NCBI GenBank assembly: GCA_024180945.1
Contig: JAKSGN010000003.1
Coordinates: 1,116,001-1,180,000 of the forward strand
DNA from: Macrophomina tecta
Taxonomy: Eukaryota; Ascomycota; Dothideomycetes; Botryosphaeriales; Botryosphaeriaceae
Direction: 5' to 3'
Length of the DNA stretch: 64,000 bases
Shown here in pieces: positions 1-11,302 of the stretch. Under the pieces are notes generated by a model. The model made no database searches and was not told the DNA's origin. It saw nothing but the letters and a program-made list of their open reading frames with translations. The translations under genes were made by a program, and so were the position numbers. The first letter of the stretch is position 1, and each line of letters starts with the position of its first letter.

Positions 1-2220
1 GTCATTTGCCGCTTCGACGGCGAGACATCCTCGGTCTTCTTCTTCTTCTTCTTCTTCTTCTGCTGCTGCTGTCGCCTCCTAGACGGTGTGCTGGGTTTGG
101 TATCTCGTGAAGAGTTTGTTGTTCGAGCAGCCTTCTGTGCGTTCAGAATTGGCTGGTGGGAGGATGTTGATTCGCCTGTCGATCCAAGCGTCGTCGATGT
201 AAAAAGATCTCCAGCCATTGGAGAGGTCTGGGACGTACAAGACACATGCCCATGTTGACTGGGCAGCGCATCTGCACAATTACCAGGCGATGTCTGGGAG
301 CGCCTCAGTGTACGAATTCGTTTGGTAATATTCGGCGAGCGATAATGCTCGTCCAGCTTCTCGGCCGGTAGGTGCGACCCCTGGCAAGGCGTCTCTGGGG
401 ATGACAGTATGTCGATGATGACGGGCGCTTTCATTACTACTGAATGTGAATCCGGGCGACTTGAGGTCTTGAACGTGGCTCTACTGGATGAAGCCATGGG
501 TGCCTCGCCTAGTTCCAGCTCAAGTCCCTCTGATGTCCGGGAGAGATCCACTCTGTCGATGCTGGGAGATCGACGCTTTGCTAATGGCAGTCCTGCATTG
601 GCCTTTGTAATCCTCGTAAAGCTATCCATAGCGCCCTTCTGCATGCCACCGGTGGTCTTTTTGGGAGCACGAGGCTTGGTGACCTTGGCGGGTTTAGGGG
701 CAGTCTTCCGGCGCTGTTTCTCTTCCCAGTCTTGAACAGTAAGCGGTGCACCAATCTTGACAAGCGTCTCGAATATCCAAATCTTGTCCAAATGGGTGGG
801 ATCGTACAGGTACGGTCCACGTTTCTTCGGCGCCTCGCCATCGCAGTTGCCAGCTAGGGCCATCTCTTCCTCCTCATCTTCGTCCTCGCTAGGCTCATCG
901 TCCGGCTCCTCCGCGTCCAGGTCAATGTTTACAATATCAATTGGAGAAAATGCCACACGCAGTTCGGGGGTGTTATCGGTCGAGGGATGCTGGCGAGTTC
1001 CGTGAATACTCGTCACCAGCTTTCCTTCTTCAGCTTCAATAACGTCAGGATCCTCAGATAACCGTCCTTCGGCAGCAGCTTGGCCGCGCATACGCAAATG
1101 CCGGACCAGGAGAGCGGGGGCAAGGTTGCGGATGAATTTCTTCGCTCCTGTAACCTTCACCCACTCGAAAGCGTCTGCCGTAAAGGTCCGTAATCCGGCA
1201 AAATTCAGGTCCTGGTCCCAGCGGAGGTTTCTCTTCAATCTCTCCAGAGCTTCCGGCGACGAAATTGCCGGGCTGACATAGTAACCTAAGATGTCTGCGC
1301 GCGGGAAGTCTTCTGGAACGGACAAAGTGCCATGCTTTCGCTTGAAGAACTTGCTTTCGTTAGTGCGAAGCTCGCGCGCAAGATCCTCCCGCCACGCTTG
1401 CAGGGCAGCCGTGTCCTTCTTCTTGATGGCACATAGCCTGTGGCCGAAGCCAGCACGAGCGGCCTCACAGGCAGTCTTAGGCCCGCAGCCGGGAATTCCC
1501 TCAGGCAAATAATCACCTCCGCTCATGAGTGCGACCAGTATCATCCCTTCCCTATCCAGGCCCGAAGGGCCCGACTTCGTTTTCCCGGCGTCGTACACAT
1601 TGACGTGCGTGGGAACTTTGCTGGATTTCTGTTCCGGAGACCAGTTGCGCAGGGTGATGCGGCTCCCAAACATAAGGGTGTCGACATCCTCGCTGAGCAC
1701 AACATCCACGATCCCTTCCCTCTGTAGCAGTGCACACTCTGCCTCAGCTTCTCCGGGCGCGATATGGAACGGGAATCCGAATTGTTTCAAGAGCTGCTTC
1801 GCGAGGAACTCGGGAATCGAGGCGACATTGGGGCCGGTTCGCTTATTGCGCTTGAATGGCGGTTTATTTGGGCCATCGAAGACGAACAGAGGGTGGATGG
1901 ACAGAGATATCAGGCGCAGCAGACGGTAGTAGAAGGTACGAAGGGCAGGGTTTGTACCGCCTTGGAAGCTGGGGTCAGTGGAGAGGCTATGGCAAGAACA
2001 ACGGTGGCGACGCACCTTTGCTGGACTGGATCTGGAACAGCCAAATGGAGGTATCGATAGCAATGCGCAGGGGACGGCCGGTATCCTCGAATTTCTCGAT
2101 GGCAAGCTTGGACAGAGCTATGCGCTCGCCAGGGCCGATCTCTTTGTAGATGCTGTGACTTTGATCAGCGGCCGTGACAGGGTGGCGAAGGCATAAAGCA
2201 GCTCACCCATGAATACCCAT
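1..2220 (-). CDS. GEN1: GEN1/Yen1-type Holliday junction resolvase (partial, 3' end outside window)
   Basis: Structure-specific endonuclease of the Rad2/XPG family that resolves Holliday junctions. I read three exons on the minus strand: 2220-2207 (MGIHG start), 2152-2016 and 1960 to the window edge, with introns 2206-2153 (54 nt) and 2015-1961 (55 nt, AAG acceptor). About 703 residues are visible and the frame is still open at position 1. The XPG N-region contains IAIDTSIW (Asp38, metal ligand) and FVFDGP. The XPG-I region has GEAEAE and SEDVDTLMFG at roughly residues 118-140. A helix-hairpin-helix stretch (SGGDYLPEGIPGCGPKTA) lies near residue 200. A chromodomain-like piece (LYDPTHLDKIWIFETL), as in GEN1, lies near 440. 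The tail is Ser/Thr/Pro-rich and ends in a lysine run coded by a GAA/AAG microsatellite. The GEN1 rather than FEN1/EXO1 assignment rests on the MGIHG start and the chromodomain-like segment. Confidence 0.9.
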
Positions 2221-2681
2221 TGCCGTCGCATGGCACAGTGGCGTAGCCAGAGCAGCAGCGAGAGAGCGACAGCAGCGAAGAGGGGCGGACAGGCTGCGAG
2301 CGGCAACAGTCGATGCTCTGTGGCGGGCTTGCGGAGGATCCGTGCGCGGTGTTGTTCGGCTGGTTTTTGTTGACAAACAAACACACCTTGCGTGCGCCCG
2401 TCTTCCCCACAACTCAGCCCGCGGTGCTGCCTCTTTCCCGCAGCCGCGACCATCAACCCGCCCTCCCCCAGAAAAAAAAAAAAAACTAAGGGCGATATCG
2501 CCCGGCTTCTTCCTTCCTCACCTCACGAGGGCTTTGCGTGGCACACACGTGGTGGCACCCAGCGAAGATTTCCGCCCCCTCGGTGCGTTCGCTCTTTGGC
2601 CCAGTTGCGCCGCTGCAACCATTCTTCCACGCTTTATATTCTATGATGAGCGCCAGCTAAGCAAGCTAAAGGATCTCCGCC
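2221..2681. promoter_or_regulatory. Divergent promoter region GEN1 / AT-hook gene
   Basis: Non-coding stretch between two divergent start codons. It holds a C-rich tract followed by a 14-A run (2472-2485). No further element is recognised. Confidence 0.5.
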
Positions 2682-5600
2682 ATGTCTTCGTCTCCGGATC
2701 CGTTAAGCTTCATAGCAAGCTCGCCATCCAAGAGTGCTGCACTTCGTCGCTCCGCCAAGCGCACACCACAACCGTTGTCGCAATTATCCACCAACCTCCA
2801 CCGCACCGACCCCTTCCTAGATGGACCCGAGCTCGGCAATGTCTCGCCATCCAAGTCCATCACCATGACTACTCCTAGAGCCTCGGGCTCCTCTCCCTGG
2901 CGCATCAAGGTCACGGTTGAGGCCCAGCCACATAATGATTACTCGCAGGACGAGAACAGCTTGAATTCTCCCACCGGCGCCCGCTCTGCACGCACTGCAA
3001 CTCATACCACTACCGTCCCCTTGAACGATGTCACGGGCTCGTCCCCGGTGAAGAGGCGAGGAAGGCCAAGGAAGTCCGACACACTCCCTGCAGCTCAGGC
3101 AGTCACAATTGCTTCTGCCCACGAGGCTGGCACTTCCCCAACGAGGCGAAGGGGAAGGCCCCGGAACTCTGAGGTTGTTTCTGCAGCCCGGTCGCAAACA
3201 ACGACCCTTCCCCTCAATGATACTCAGTCCTCGTCCCCAGTCAAGAGGAAGGGAAGAGTTAATCCCGGAAGAACGAAAAATGGCACACCCCGCAAACCCA
3301 GGAAATCCATTACAAAGAGCCCAAATGAAAGCGAGATCGACTCCTCTCTTAGTGATGCTACGTACTATCCCACCAAGAGAGTCTCTAGAACGCGAAGGGC
3401 TATGTCTAGAGACACGAGTGTCCCAGAGCCCATTCGTGCCGATGCCATGTATGGCCCGAGGCCGCTTGCCTTTTCGCCGGATGAGCTGGCAGACATGCCG
3501 GATGATTCGACAAAAAGCACCCGCTCTTCCACCGGCCAGCGCCGCAGATCGGCGAGCGCAATTTCTCATCTCGATGAAGCCAGTCTTAATGCTTCAAACG
3601 AGGAGGGCGCAGAGAGCGAGCAGACACCAAAGGCATCTTCGAGAAAGCCGACCAATGATGAGGATATGTGGCGCTCGATGATTAGCCACCATGAGTATGA
3701 GAGTGAACAAACTGCGGAGGAGGAAGAGGAGGGGTCTTCTGACGATGAGCTCGACATCATCATGCCCGATCAAACAATTGGCGAGACCACTATGCTCCAC
3801 AGCGAAGAGTTCAGCATGGTCTCCTTGGATTCGCTGCCAAGCATGCAGGCTGCGCGCGCCGCCGACCCTGCACTCAACCCACCCTACGCTGCAAACACGC
3901 TGCTCTCTTTTCACACAGATCCTATACCGCAGACCCGCAGGCCGCAATTTAGCAGACAGGCCATCTCCTCCCCACTACCTGACATCAGCGACTCCGTCGC
4001 CTCGGTCTCCTACATGCCTTCTTCGCCACCAATCCGGTTCACCGCTCGGACCCCCCAAAGACGCCAGAAAAACGATTCACCGTCTGCGCCGCCGGCTATT
4101 CAACAAGTAGAAATTTCCCCGTCCAAAGCGGAGACTCCTAAGCTGGTAAATGTTGTCAGGGCCGGAATTGCACTACAGGGCGTTGTTAACGGTAACAATC
4201 GGGGTACACAGGATAGGAGACCGTCGGATGACATCAGGGAAGAGGCACAACGTGCCAGGCTCGATGGCATCTTCAACGAATTCGAATCAGGAACGAGAAG
4301 AGAACTGCAGGCCGGCCTGCGCCTTGGCGAGCAGCTTGCAGAACGCGCACGCTCTCGAGCAAGCACCCGTGAAAGTACTCGCGAACCAAGTCGAGATGTG
4401 AGTGTTGAGCGACCAATGACGCGGGGCAGCTACGCCGCTGCAGACGGCAAGGTTTTCGAGGGCCCAAGCGCTAGCGGGTCTTCAAACCTGGCTGCCAGGA
4501 GCTTGATCAACCACCGCCTCCCCACGCCAGAGGAGAAAGACTTCTCGCTGCCTTCCCCGCCTGCACCCGCGTCCCAGCCTCTAACACGGCAGCCTGAACT
4601 TACCGCCAACGCTGCGCAGGTCCAGCTCATCAGCCCAGCAAGAAGCCAGGCCAGTCCCGATGCCGAGGAGATGCAAGATGGAAATGCCGCTGCGGCTCCG
4701 GCAGATGAAGAGAATGAGGACAAATCGCGCAGCTACCAGGATAGCGTCATCCAACAGGAACCCGGGGAGGATTTTGATGCCTACTGGCAGCGACGTCGTG
4801 AAACTATCAGCCAAAAGATTGACGAGGCAAATTCCAGCCAGGTAATTGTCCTCAGCTCCGACCGAAGTGGAGGCAGCGAAGCCAGCACCGAGTCTTCTGC
4901 AGTTCCGCTGGCTAGTGATATCTGGGAGGAGGAGGGGAGTCGCACCTCTGACACCCGAGCTGCTGGTAGACGTGCACGGCGAGCTGCTACGAAGCGCGCA
5001 GATGAGTATCCCAGCGACAAGGCCGGGTCCTCTGGTTCTCAGCGCCGGCCTATTCGTTCCTTGCGAGGTAATCCGCCTGCTGAACTCCGTAGCGAGAGGG
5101 ATGGCACATCAACTGCTTATGCACACTCATCGAATGGTCACGGTCAACGATCTAGTCAAGGTCCGTCGCCCTCACGGGATGCAAGATCTAGCAGCGAGGA
5201 ATTTTCCGACCGTGCGACGACACCAGAATCCGGAGGCGATGGGGAAAGTACTGAGAACACAGGCATGTTCTGGCAACGTTCTTCCGAATCGCCACAACCA
5301 GCACCCGCACAGTCTAACAGCAACAAGTTAGATCTTTCTATGTTGATGGCAATCGACGACAGCCCTGCCAAGGACCTCAAGGAGCAGTCCCTGGCAACTC
5401 CTCCAAGGCTCCCGCCGTCTAGGGCACCTTATAATCTTGGCCCTGGCATGAACTCACCTGTCAAGGGCAGCCCTCTGAAGCAGCAAGTCATGTTTTCCTC
5501 GCCATCTGCTGTGAATAGCAGCCCTTACCACAGGATTGAGCACACCATTGCAAGCTCGATTATGCAAGACGGTGATACTATGGTCATTGACGAAGAGAGC

Positions 5601-6818
5601 AAGCCATCGGGCCTGTGTCAAACAAGACAAGAGAAGGAGACTCGTCGCCTCAGCGGTCGAACGCGGATCATCCCTCCCAGTCCTGCAGTTTTCGCTGAAG
5701 AAGATCTGATGGTACAGCGCCAGATTGAGAATGAGCTCACGCCGCGCAGTGCGCGCACGAAGACCCTCAATGTGGCGGGTGACCGCAGGCGTCTTTTCAG
5801 CAATAACGAGCCGTCGGCCGAACCTGCATCTTTGGAGCAAGCTGCCAGATCGTCACATCTAAATAAACAACCCTCAAAAAGCTCAGCGGAAGGACCTCCG
5901 TATTTAAACCCGCAGGACTCTTCAGCAGGGAGGTCTTCGACGCTCGGGGCGAAGTCTATGTGGGATTCAAGCAACCAGTTTCAAACTTCTCGCTTCACCG
6001 AGGAAGACGCCAAAACTTCGGTGCACGAGGGACGCTCTCAGCTGAAAACCCTGGACCTGAAAAAGCCTCGCAAGCCTCTTTTCGAGCCATTAAAGCCCAT
6101 TGAGACTGTGAGTGTTTCGAAAGATGAAGCCCCTCGTCGTCCGGAGCCTCAACTGGCGGCCAAGCAAGCAGCACCCCAAGAAAGCCACCAGACCAGTGGA
6201 TTCATGGGGCGGCTTTGGGGTGCGTTTGGCGCGGCTCCCGAGCCTACTGCTCCGCAAGTGCCCCTCCATCCGCTGGCGGCACGCTACAAGCATCTTCCTA
6301 AGATCGCTCCATGGACGAAAACGCACTGGGATACGCTTGATCGAATCTACCAACGCTACAAGAGACACCCCGACGAGTTTTCTCCTCAAGATCCTATGCA
6401 TCGGGCCCTTCTCGCACAGGAATACCAATGGCAGCCTGGAAATTCCAAAATGAAATCCGTGTCGTACTACACCAATGTCGAGATGCAGAACTGGAACTAT
6501 ACTATCAAGATCACTCCCGAGCTTCTCATTTGCTGCGCCATATTCATGCAGCTCCTTACGTTGAAAGACGCCTCTGAGTACCGCCGTGTCACGGGTAAGG
6601 ATATCGTCCGCGGTAATTTCACGCAAAAGGATAAGGCCGGGGATCCCATCACTCTCCGGGATGTTATTGCCCGCATGTTCGGCGTTGTGGGTGGCGAGTT
6701 GATTCGTGCTGATGAGAAGAGGGGTATTTGTGTTAGGCGAGATCTCGACCAGTTAAAACTGAAGTATCCTTGGGCTCCCGGTTGGTGGGACGAGATGGGG
6801 AGGTATCTCCATGATTGA
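2682..6818 (+). CDS. AT-hook DNA-binding protein, 1378 aa
   Basis: Single-exon gene; the start sits in a good context (CCGCCATGT). Most of the protein is low-complexity, Ser/Pro/Arg-rich and probably disordered. Two clear AT-hooks, KRRGRPRK (124-131) and RRRGRPRN (155-161), are followed by a degenerate third, KRKGR (188-192). AT-hooks bind the minor groove of AT-rich DNA, so a chromatin role is likely. An acidic stretch lies near residues 345-360. The last ~200 residues, from about 1180, form the only part that looks folded (motifs WTKTHWDTLDRIYQRY, YYTNVEMQNWNYTI, KYPWAPGWWDEMG). I know similar proteins only under names such as 'AT DNA binding protein' in moulds and cannot give a specific function. 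It is divergent to GEN1. Confidence 0.85.
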   Translation: MSSSPDPLSFIASSPSKSAALRRSAKRTPQPLSQLSTNLHRTDPFLDGPELGNVSPSKSITMTTPRASGSSPWRIKVTVEAQPHNDYSQDENSLNSPTGARSARTATHTTTVPLNDVTGSSPVKRRGRPRKSDTLPAAQAVTIASAHEAGTSPTRRRGRPRNSEVVSAARSQTTTLPLNDTQSSSPVKRKGRVNPGRTKNGTPRKPRKSITKSPNESEIDSSLSDATYYPTKRVSRTRRAMSRDTSVPEPIRADAMYGPRPLAFSPDELADMPDDSTKSTRSSTGQRRRSASAISHLDEASLNASNEEGAESEQTPKASSRKPTNDEDMWRSMISHHEYESEQTAEEEEEGSSDDELDIIMPDQTIGETTMLHSEEFSMVSLDSLPSMQAARAADPALNPPYAANTLLSFHTDPIPQTRRPQFSRQAISSPLPDISDSVASVSYMPSSPPIRFTARTPQRRQKNDSPSAPPAIQQVEISPSKAETPKLVNVVRAGIALQGVVNGNNRGTQDRRPSDDIREEAQRARLDGIFNEFESGTRRELQAGLRLGEQLAERARSRASTRESTREPSRDVSVERPMTRGSYAAADGKVFEGPSASGSSNLAARSLINHRLPTPEEKDFSLPSPPAPASQPLTRQPELTANAAQVQLISPARSQASPDAEEMQDGNAAAAPADEENEDKSRSYQDSVIQQEPGEDFDAYWQRRRETISQKIDEANSSQVIVLSSDRSGGSEASTESSAVPLASDIWEEEGSRTSDTRAAGRRARRAATKRADEYPSDKAGSSGSQRRPIRSLRGNPPAELRSERDGTSTAYAHSSNGHGQRSSQGPSPSRDARSSSEEFSDRATTPESGGDGESTENTGMFWQRSSESPQPAPAQSNSNKLDLSMLMAIDDSPAKDLKEQSLATPPRLPPSRAPYNLGPGMNSPVKGSPLKQQVMFSSPSAVNSSPYHRIEHTIASSIMQDGDTMVIDEESKPSGLCQTRQEKETRRLSGRTRIIPPSPAVFAEEDLMVQRQIENELTPRSARTKTLNVAGDRRRLFSNNEPSAEPASLEQAARSSHLNKQPSKSSAEGPPYLNPQDSSAGRSSTLGAKSMWDSSNQFQTSRFTEEDAKTSVHEGRSQLKTLDLKKPRKPLFEPLKPIETVSVSKDEAPRRPEPQLAAKQAAPQESHQTSGFMGRLWGAFGAAPEPTAPQVPLHPLAARYKHLPKIAPWTKTHWDTLDRIYQRYKRHPDEFSPQDPMHRALLAQEYQWQPGNSKMKSVSYYTNVEMQNWNYTIKITPELLICCAIFMQLLTLKDASEYRRVTGKDIVRGNFTQKDKAGDPITLRDVIARMFGVVGGELIRADEKRGICVRRDLDQLKLKYPWAPGWWDEMGRYLHD

Positions 6819-7436
6819 GGGAGATGGTGGGGGAAGTGTGTATTACGATAGTCACGAGTCTCCTTACTATTTTTCTGGCGTTTGGAAGGCCCAGATGCGG
6901 CTCATCAGTTAGATACCTTTTTGTTGCATATGGATGTTTGCCTTTGGAATTCTTATATACCCTTCACTTGCTTGTCATCAACGATGTATGCACTCGTATC
7001 TATTTCTCCCGAGATTGTCTCAACGCAATACAACGCACAACACAATGAACGCATCATAACTTTGAATAAAGAGGAAAATCGATTCTTTCCTATGCAGAGC
7101 TAAGACAGTGAGTAAGCGTACTCTACCACTGCACCCGTACGAGTGAAAGTACTCAACCCCTCATCGTAAACCGCCGAGAGCCTTCGAAAGTCAGCAAGGT
7201 GCCCATCCGCATATTGGACGCTAAACGCCTCCAGGACAAGGACGTGTGCCACCATGACCCGGCCCGCGCACGCATCTCGACCACCATCATATACTCCATT
7301 TCCAACCCACACAGGCTTGCAAATGGACGACCGTGGCTCCCCTGAACAGTAATCTCGTATCATGTAGCTTGATCCATTGCCGTCTTGATGAAATGTTACT
7401 GTATCTGGACACACATGATCTACAAACTATATCCAC
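6819..7436. other. Convergent 3' intergenic region
   Basis: Space between two converging genes. An AATAAA hexamer at 7065-7070 could serve as poly(A) signal for the AT-hook gene. Nothing else is recognised. Confidence 0.4.
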
Positions 7437-10226
7437 TCAACACCCGAGCTTTGCGGAGCCCGGTGGCACGCAAAAGCCTCTCCACACGATCTTGAAATTG
7501 TTGCGCGGATTCCTTCTCGACGAGCCGGACGTGCTCGCTGTGGTCTGGCGGCTGGAGTCAACAGGGAGGCAGTAGTCGTTCTTGTTCGCGCAGGAGTTCG
7601 CCAGGCACGTCGTGACGCACACGTACTGGAGGAACGACACCGGGTCTGCGCCAAGGCGGCGGCTGGGGCAGGTGATGGGCACGGCCTCGCAGTGCCCGTC
7701 GCCGTCGCATGCCGCCGTGCCCTGGTCCGGGTTGCAGATCTTGGTCGTCGTCTGCCGGCCCGCCGGCTTCACGCTGTCCGGCAGCGCCCCTGTCTCTTGC
7801 TTGTTGGGGTCGACGCCGTACTGCAGCGCGGAGAGTTGCGCGACTGGCGCGGTGGAGGCTGGCGGCCGCTTCGAGGCGGTGCCGTTGGCGCCGGCCGCGT
7901 AGCCGGTCGAGTCCGTGACGCAGAGGGAGCGGTCGTCCCACATGGCGCTTGCAGCATCTTGCCAGAGCCGGGTCATGTTGTATACGCTGGCCACGGTGTA
8001 GTAGATGCGGCAGTCGGCCGCTAGGTACTTGAACTGGAGCGGCTCGGTGTCGTTGGCTCGGACTTGGTCGCGGAGGTTGAAGCCGGCGTAGTTGGTGTAG
8101 ATGCTCTCCACGCTCCGGTTGGGTAGCACGGCCGCTGCGGTCTCGCTGTTTTCTGACGCGTGTTCAAAGTCGCTGTCGAGGTCGTCCGTGGAGTAGGACC
8201 GGGCACCGCGGTTGCCGCTGGCGGCTTGCATGGGGCCTGTGCTCGGTCTTCCGCCAACGGTGACGGTTCTCACGCCTGCGTCGTGCGTCATCATCTCCAT
8301 GAAAAGGGAGCAGGTGGATGAGCAGATCCCGTCTGTAAGCTGACTAGTAATCAGCATAAGAATACGGATTGTTCAGACAAGCGTGGCTTACAATCACAAC
8401 ATCTTTCGGTTGCCAGGGTGTAGGCTGTGGGGCGTCGCTCTTATACTCTTCAGTATATGCAGATGGGATCCAGCCATCAAATGCCGCCTGGTCGAACATA
8501 ACGTTTGCCAGATCATAGCGTTCCTGTTGATGAAATATCAGTTAATATTATCCGGGGCAATCCAGGGGTGAATTCAAGTTATACCGTCAGTGAAAAGTTG
8601 TCTCCTTTGTATGCACGGGGCCCAAAATACTCTGACCAAGAAGTGAAGTTCTTCCCAGTCTCGGCATTCAGCCGCGGCGTCACCACCCACTCATCTGCGA
8701 TGTCCTGGTATTTCCGAGCTCGCTGCGATTCATCTTCGAGTGACAGAGAGTCCCAGAAGCCAGTGATTGCGCTTCCCAAAACGTTGGCCAGCTCATGACT
8801 ACGCCGCCGGCTTCCAGCGAAAGGGTAGAGGTCTGGAAAAAATTGCTTGAAAGTTACGAAAGCCAACTCAGCTTGGCCACCATAGTTCTGTTGGAGATCA
8901 ATTATGACTCTGGATATCCCCGCGTCCTGTGCTTGCGTGATGAAGTCGCTGATGGATTCACTGAAGTTTCCTACGTCCCAGCCTATTTGACTGAAGGAGG
9001 GAATGCTCAATACGCCAGTCGAGTTGTCATCCAAGAAGTATCCGGTAATGACACCTCCACCTTGAATGGAAAGGTCTCTCTGCACAATGACAGGATCATC
9101 GGGGTACGCCTTGCTGCTCGTTTCATACCAACTCTTCGTATCGGGCTCGGTGCTGTTCGTCGCGCTTGTGTTAAAATTGAAGGCTGCTGGGGTATTGGCC
9201 GGGTCGTACGATGCCGGGAGGAGACCCAAGGACGAAATAATTGTAGAAGTCTCCACCCGTGGTCAGCGGCCCCGTGTATTCGACGTTGTTGTATACAGCA
9301 AGCCACCATGTTTCCAAAGAACTGCCGTTCGCAAACGTGAAGTTCAACGCATCACCGGGATAGAACGTTGCCTCTCCAGAGAAAATGTTGGAGTAGCCTT
9401 GGATATCTTGAGCCGGCCCTGACATTAGCTGGTTCCAGTCTGCATGTGGTTCGACCATGCCGACAGAATTCAGCGCCGCAAACTTCGTCAGGTACTCCAC
9501 TACGTCTTCGCCGTTAATTGATACAACGGGTGACGGGGTCCAGCCTTCCTCTCGACTTTCCAGGATGTCATCTGATGCAAAGTCAGCGCGGTGTCTTGAA
9601 GCTGATCCTCACACTAGGCATACCTTGGATGTAAACTTGCGGTAAGGACTTGCTGTCCGGAGAGGCTGATACTATATCCCAAGGGCTGCCGAAGGAGAAG
9701 GCGGAAAGTATCCCGGCGGAGAGGCTGACGTGATCATCATGTAACGAGTAGATGAGGTGCTGCAGATCGGCCTCAAAAGCATACTGATTCTTGTAGTAGC
9801 CAGAGACCACGTTGTCCTTAATTTCCTTTATGCCTCGGGCAAAATCGACTCCAGGCTGTTGGTATCCCTCTGGTGGGTCCTTGAGGTAGGCAAGCGTGCT
9901 CTGAAACTGCATAGTAGTGTTGTAGTAGTCGATAAAACGCAAAGCCACCGCATCGTTGAATGGTACGCTGGCAAGGCAATCATAGGCATCGGAAGCCCAG
10001 AAGAGACTATAACCTGCCGGATGTCTGAGCGGCAAGTCGGGAACATTTGATGGACTCTCCTACCCTGGTTGACAGAATCAATGATCTCGCCACAGATATT
10101 GGGGTCTGGTGTATCATTGCTGGAAAGAGCGTCCGAAGAGTCTTGTCGCGCTCGGTGGGGAAGCCGAGCTGCTGAGCTGAGTGCAGCCAAAAGGCACAGA
10201 AGCGCCGGCAGTGAAATGAATGCCAT
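7437..10226 (-). CDS. Secreted S41-family (CPAF-like) peptidase, with a frame break
   Basis: Likely extracellular serine peptidase of family S41. Exons: 10226-10064, 10013-9624, 9571-8585, 8523-8392 and 8339-7437; the introns are 50, 52, 61 and 52 nt with GT-AG ends. The start gives a signal peptide (MAFISLPALLCLLAALSSA). The N-terminal helical part carries LHDDHVSLSAG. The core has VIIDLQQNYGGQAELAF. The nucleophile loop TDGICSSTC gives a likely catalytic Ser at about residue 565. There are several N-glycosylation sequons and a Cys-rich C-terminal part. The exons sum to 2575 nt, one base over a multiple of three. The reading frame changes near 9227-9225 (a GGG on the minus strand), between YNYFVLG and LLPASYDP. 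Either this is a 1-nt indel, or a weak 70-nt intron (9256-9187, donor GTGGAG) removes a coherent segment. I favour the indel. A functional product of about 857 aa is expected if the frame is intact. Confidence 0.8.
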
Positions 10227-11302
10227 GCTTACACAGTCCACAAGCAGCCGGGAGTCGGGAAGACGAGACGAAGACCATGATGACGGGCCGCGAGCTTCTT
10301 ATTCACTTTATTTTCCGGGGTCGCCGACTGCAGGCAGTGGGAAGAAACAATATGCACGCTTGCGTTGCAAGATGCACACCATTAAATCTACCCCCGGCTC
10401 TTCCTTGCATCTACCTGTTATCTACCTGTTAAATCCTCTATAAATATTTATTAATCTCTTTAGTTATTAATAAGTAGATATTCCGAACTAAAATTAGACT
10501 CCAGAATGTCTTAGGGGGGCAGTTAGTCGGGAATAAATCCCCTATACTTCCGCCCTAAAACGCTGAGGTAAACCCCTAACCCTTTTTAACCGTCCTAACC
10601 GTGCTAACCCTAACTAATGCCCTAAAGTTTTAAATTTAAGTTCGCTATTCATGTATTATTGCGTTGTGGTGGAGATACTTAAGGTATGTCTTCGCAAAAC
10701 AGGTGAGTATTTCGCTACGCGAGTGCGCAAAGTGCTACATTGTACACGTCAGGTGTGCATATGGTATTATCCCGCGCAGGGGCGCCGAGGCTATGGTCGT
10801 CTATGCTCATATTATGCGGCTGCATTCGCTGTAATAGTCGGGCGTGGACGGTTCCTCAGGGCACAGTGGTGGGTGAGACTCATGAGCAGGCCGGATGCGT
10901 TTACGATCGAGCTCCGCGATTCGCTATATGCAGGATTCGATCTAGGTACAACCAAGGCAGAGTCGCACTAATAAGAAGATAAATTGCTCTGGACAAAGGA
11001 GAAGAACGATGCAGTGTGACTGACAACCTTGTCATAACCGGCAGTGGTAGTGCTCCAAAGAGTGCGCAGAATGCTTGTGTTGGTGTAGGATGTACGACAG
11101 TGTAGCAGGTTTCAACGAAAGGCTAGCTAAGTACCCAGGAGAACGTTACCTAACGTCGGCCATAGGTAAAAAAAAAAAAAAAAATTTGCCCCCCCTCGCG
11201 TCATGCAACCGTAAGCCGTTCCGGCTCAGCCTCAACCTCGGCCATAGCCACATAACAACTCTTCAGAAGCATAGGTTGGACTTTGATTGCCATCACCCTC
11301 AA
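10227..11302. other. Intergenic region with AT-rich, CCCTAA-containing island
   Basis: Separates the peptidase gene from the NACHT gene. The part 10440-10640 is strongly AT-rich and holds four CCCTAA hexamers. A 17-A run lies at 11168-11184. No gene is seen; the short frames here have no coding character. Confidence 0.6.
10440..10640. repeat. AT-rich relic with telomere-like hexamers
   Basis: TpA-rich sequence unlike its GC-richer surroundings. CCCTAA occurs at 10553-10558, 10574-10579, 10608-10613 and 10620-10625. It could be a mutated transposon tail (repeat-induced point mutation produces such TpA excess) or an interstitial telomere-like patch. Neither can be proven here. Confidence 0.45.

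Noticed and set aside
11075..11302. Upstream extension of the NACHT frame
   Set aside because: It crosses a 17-A run and low-complexity sequence; the conserved-looking protein begins near 11303.
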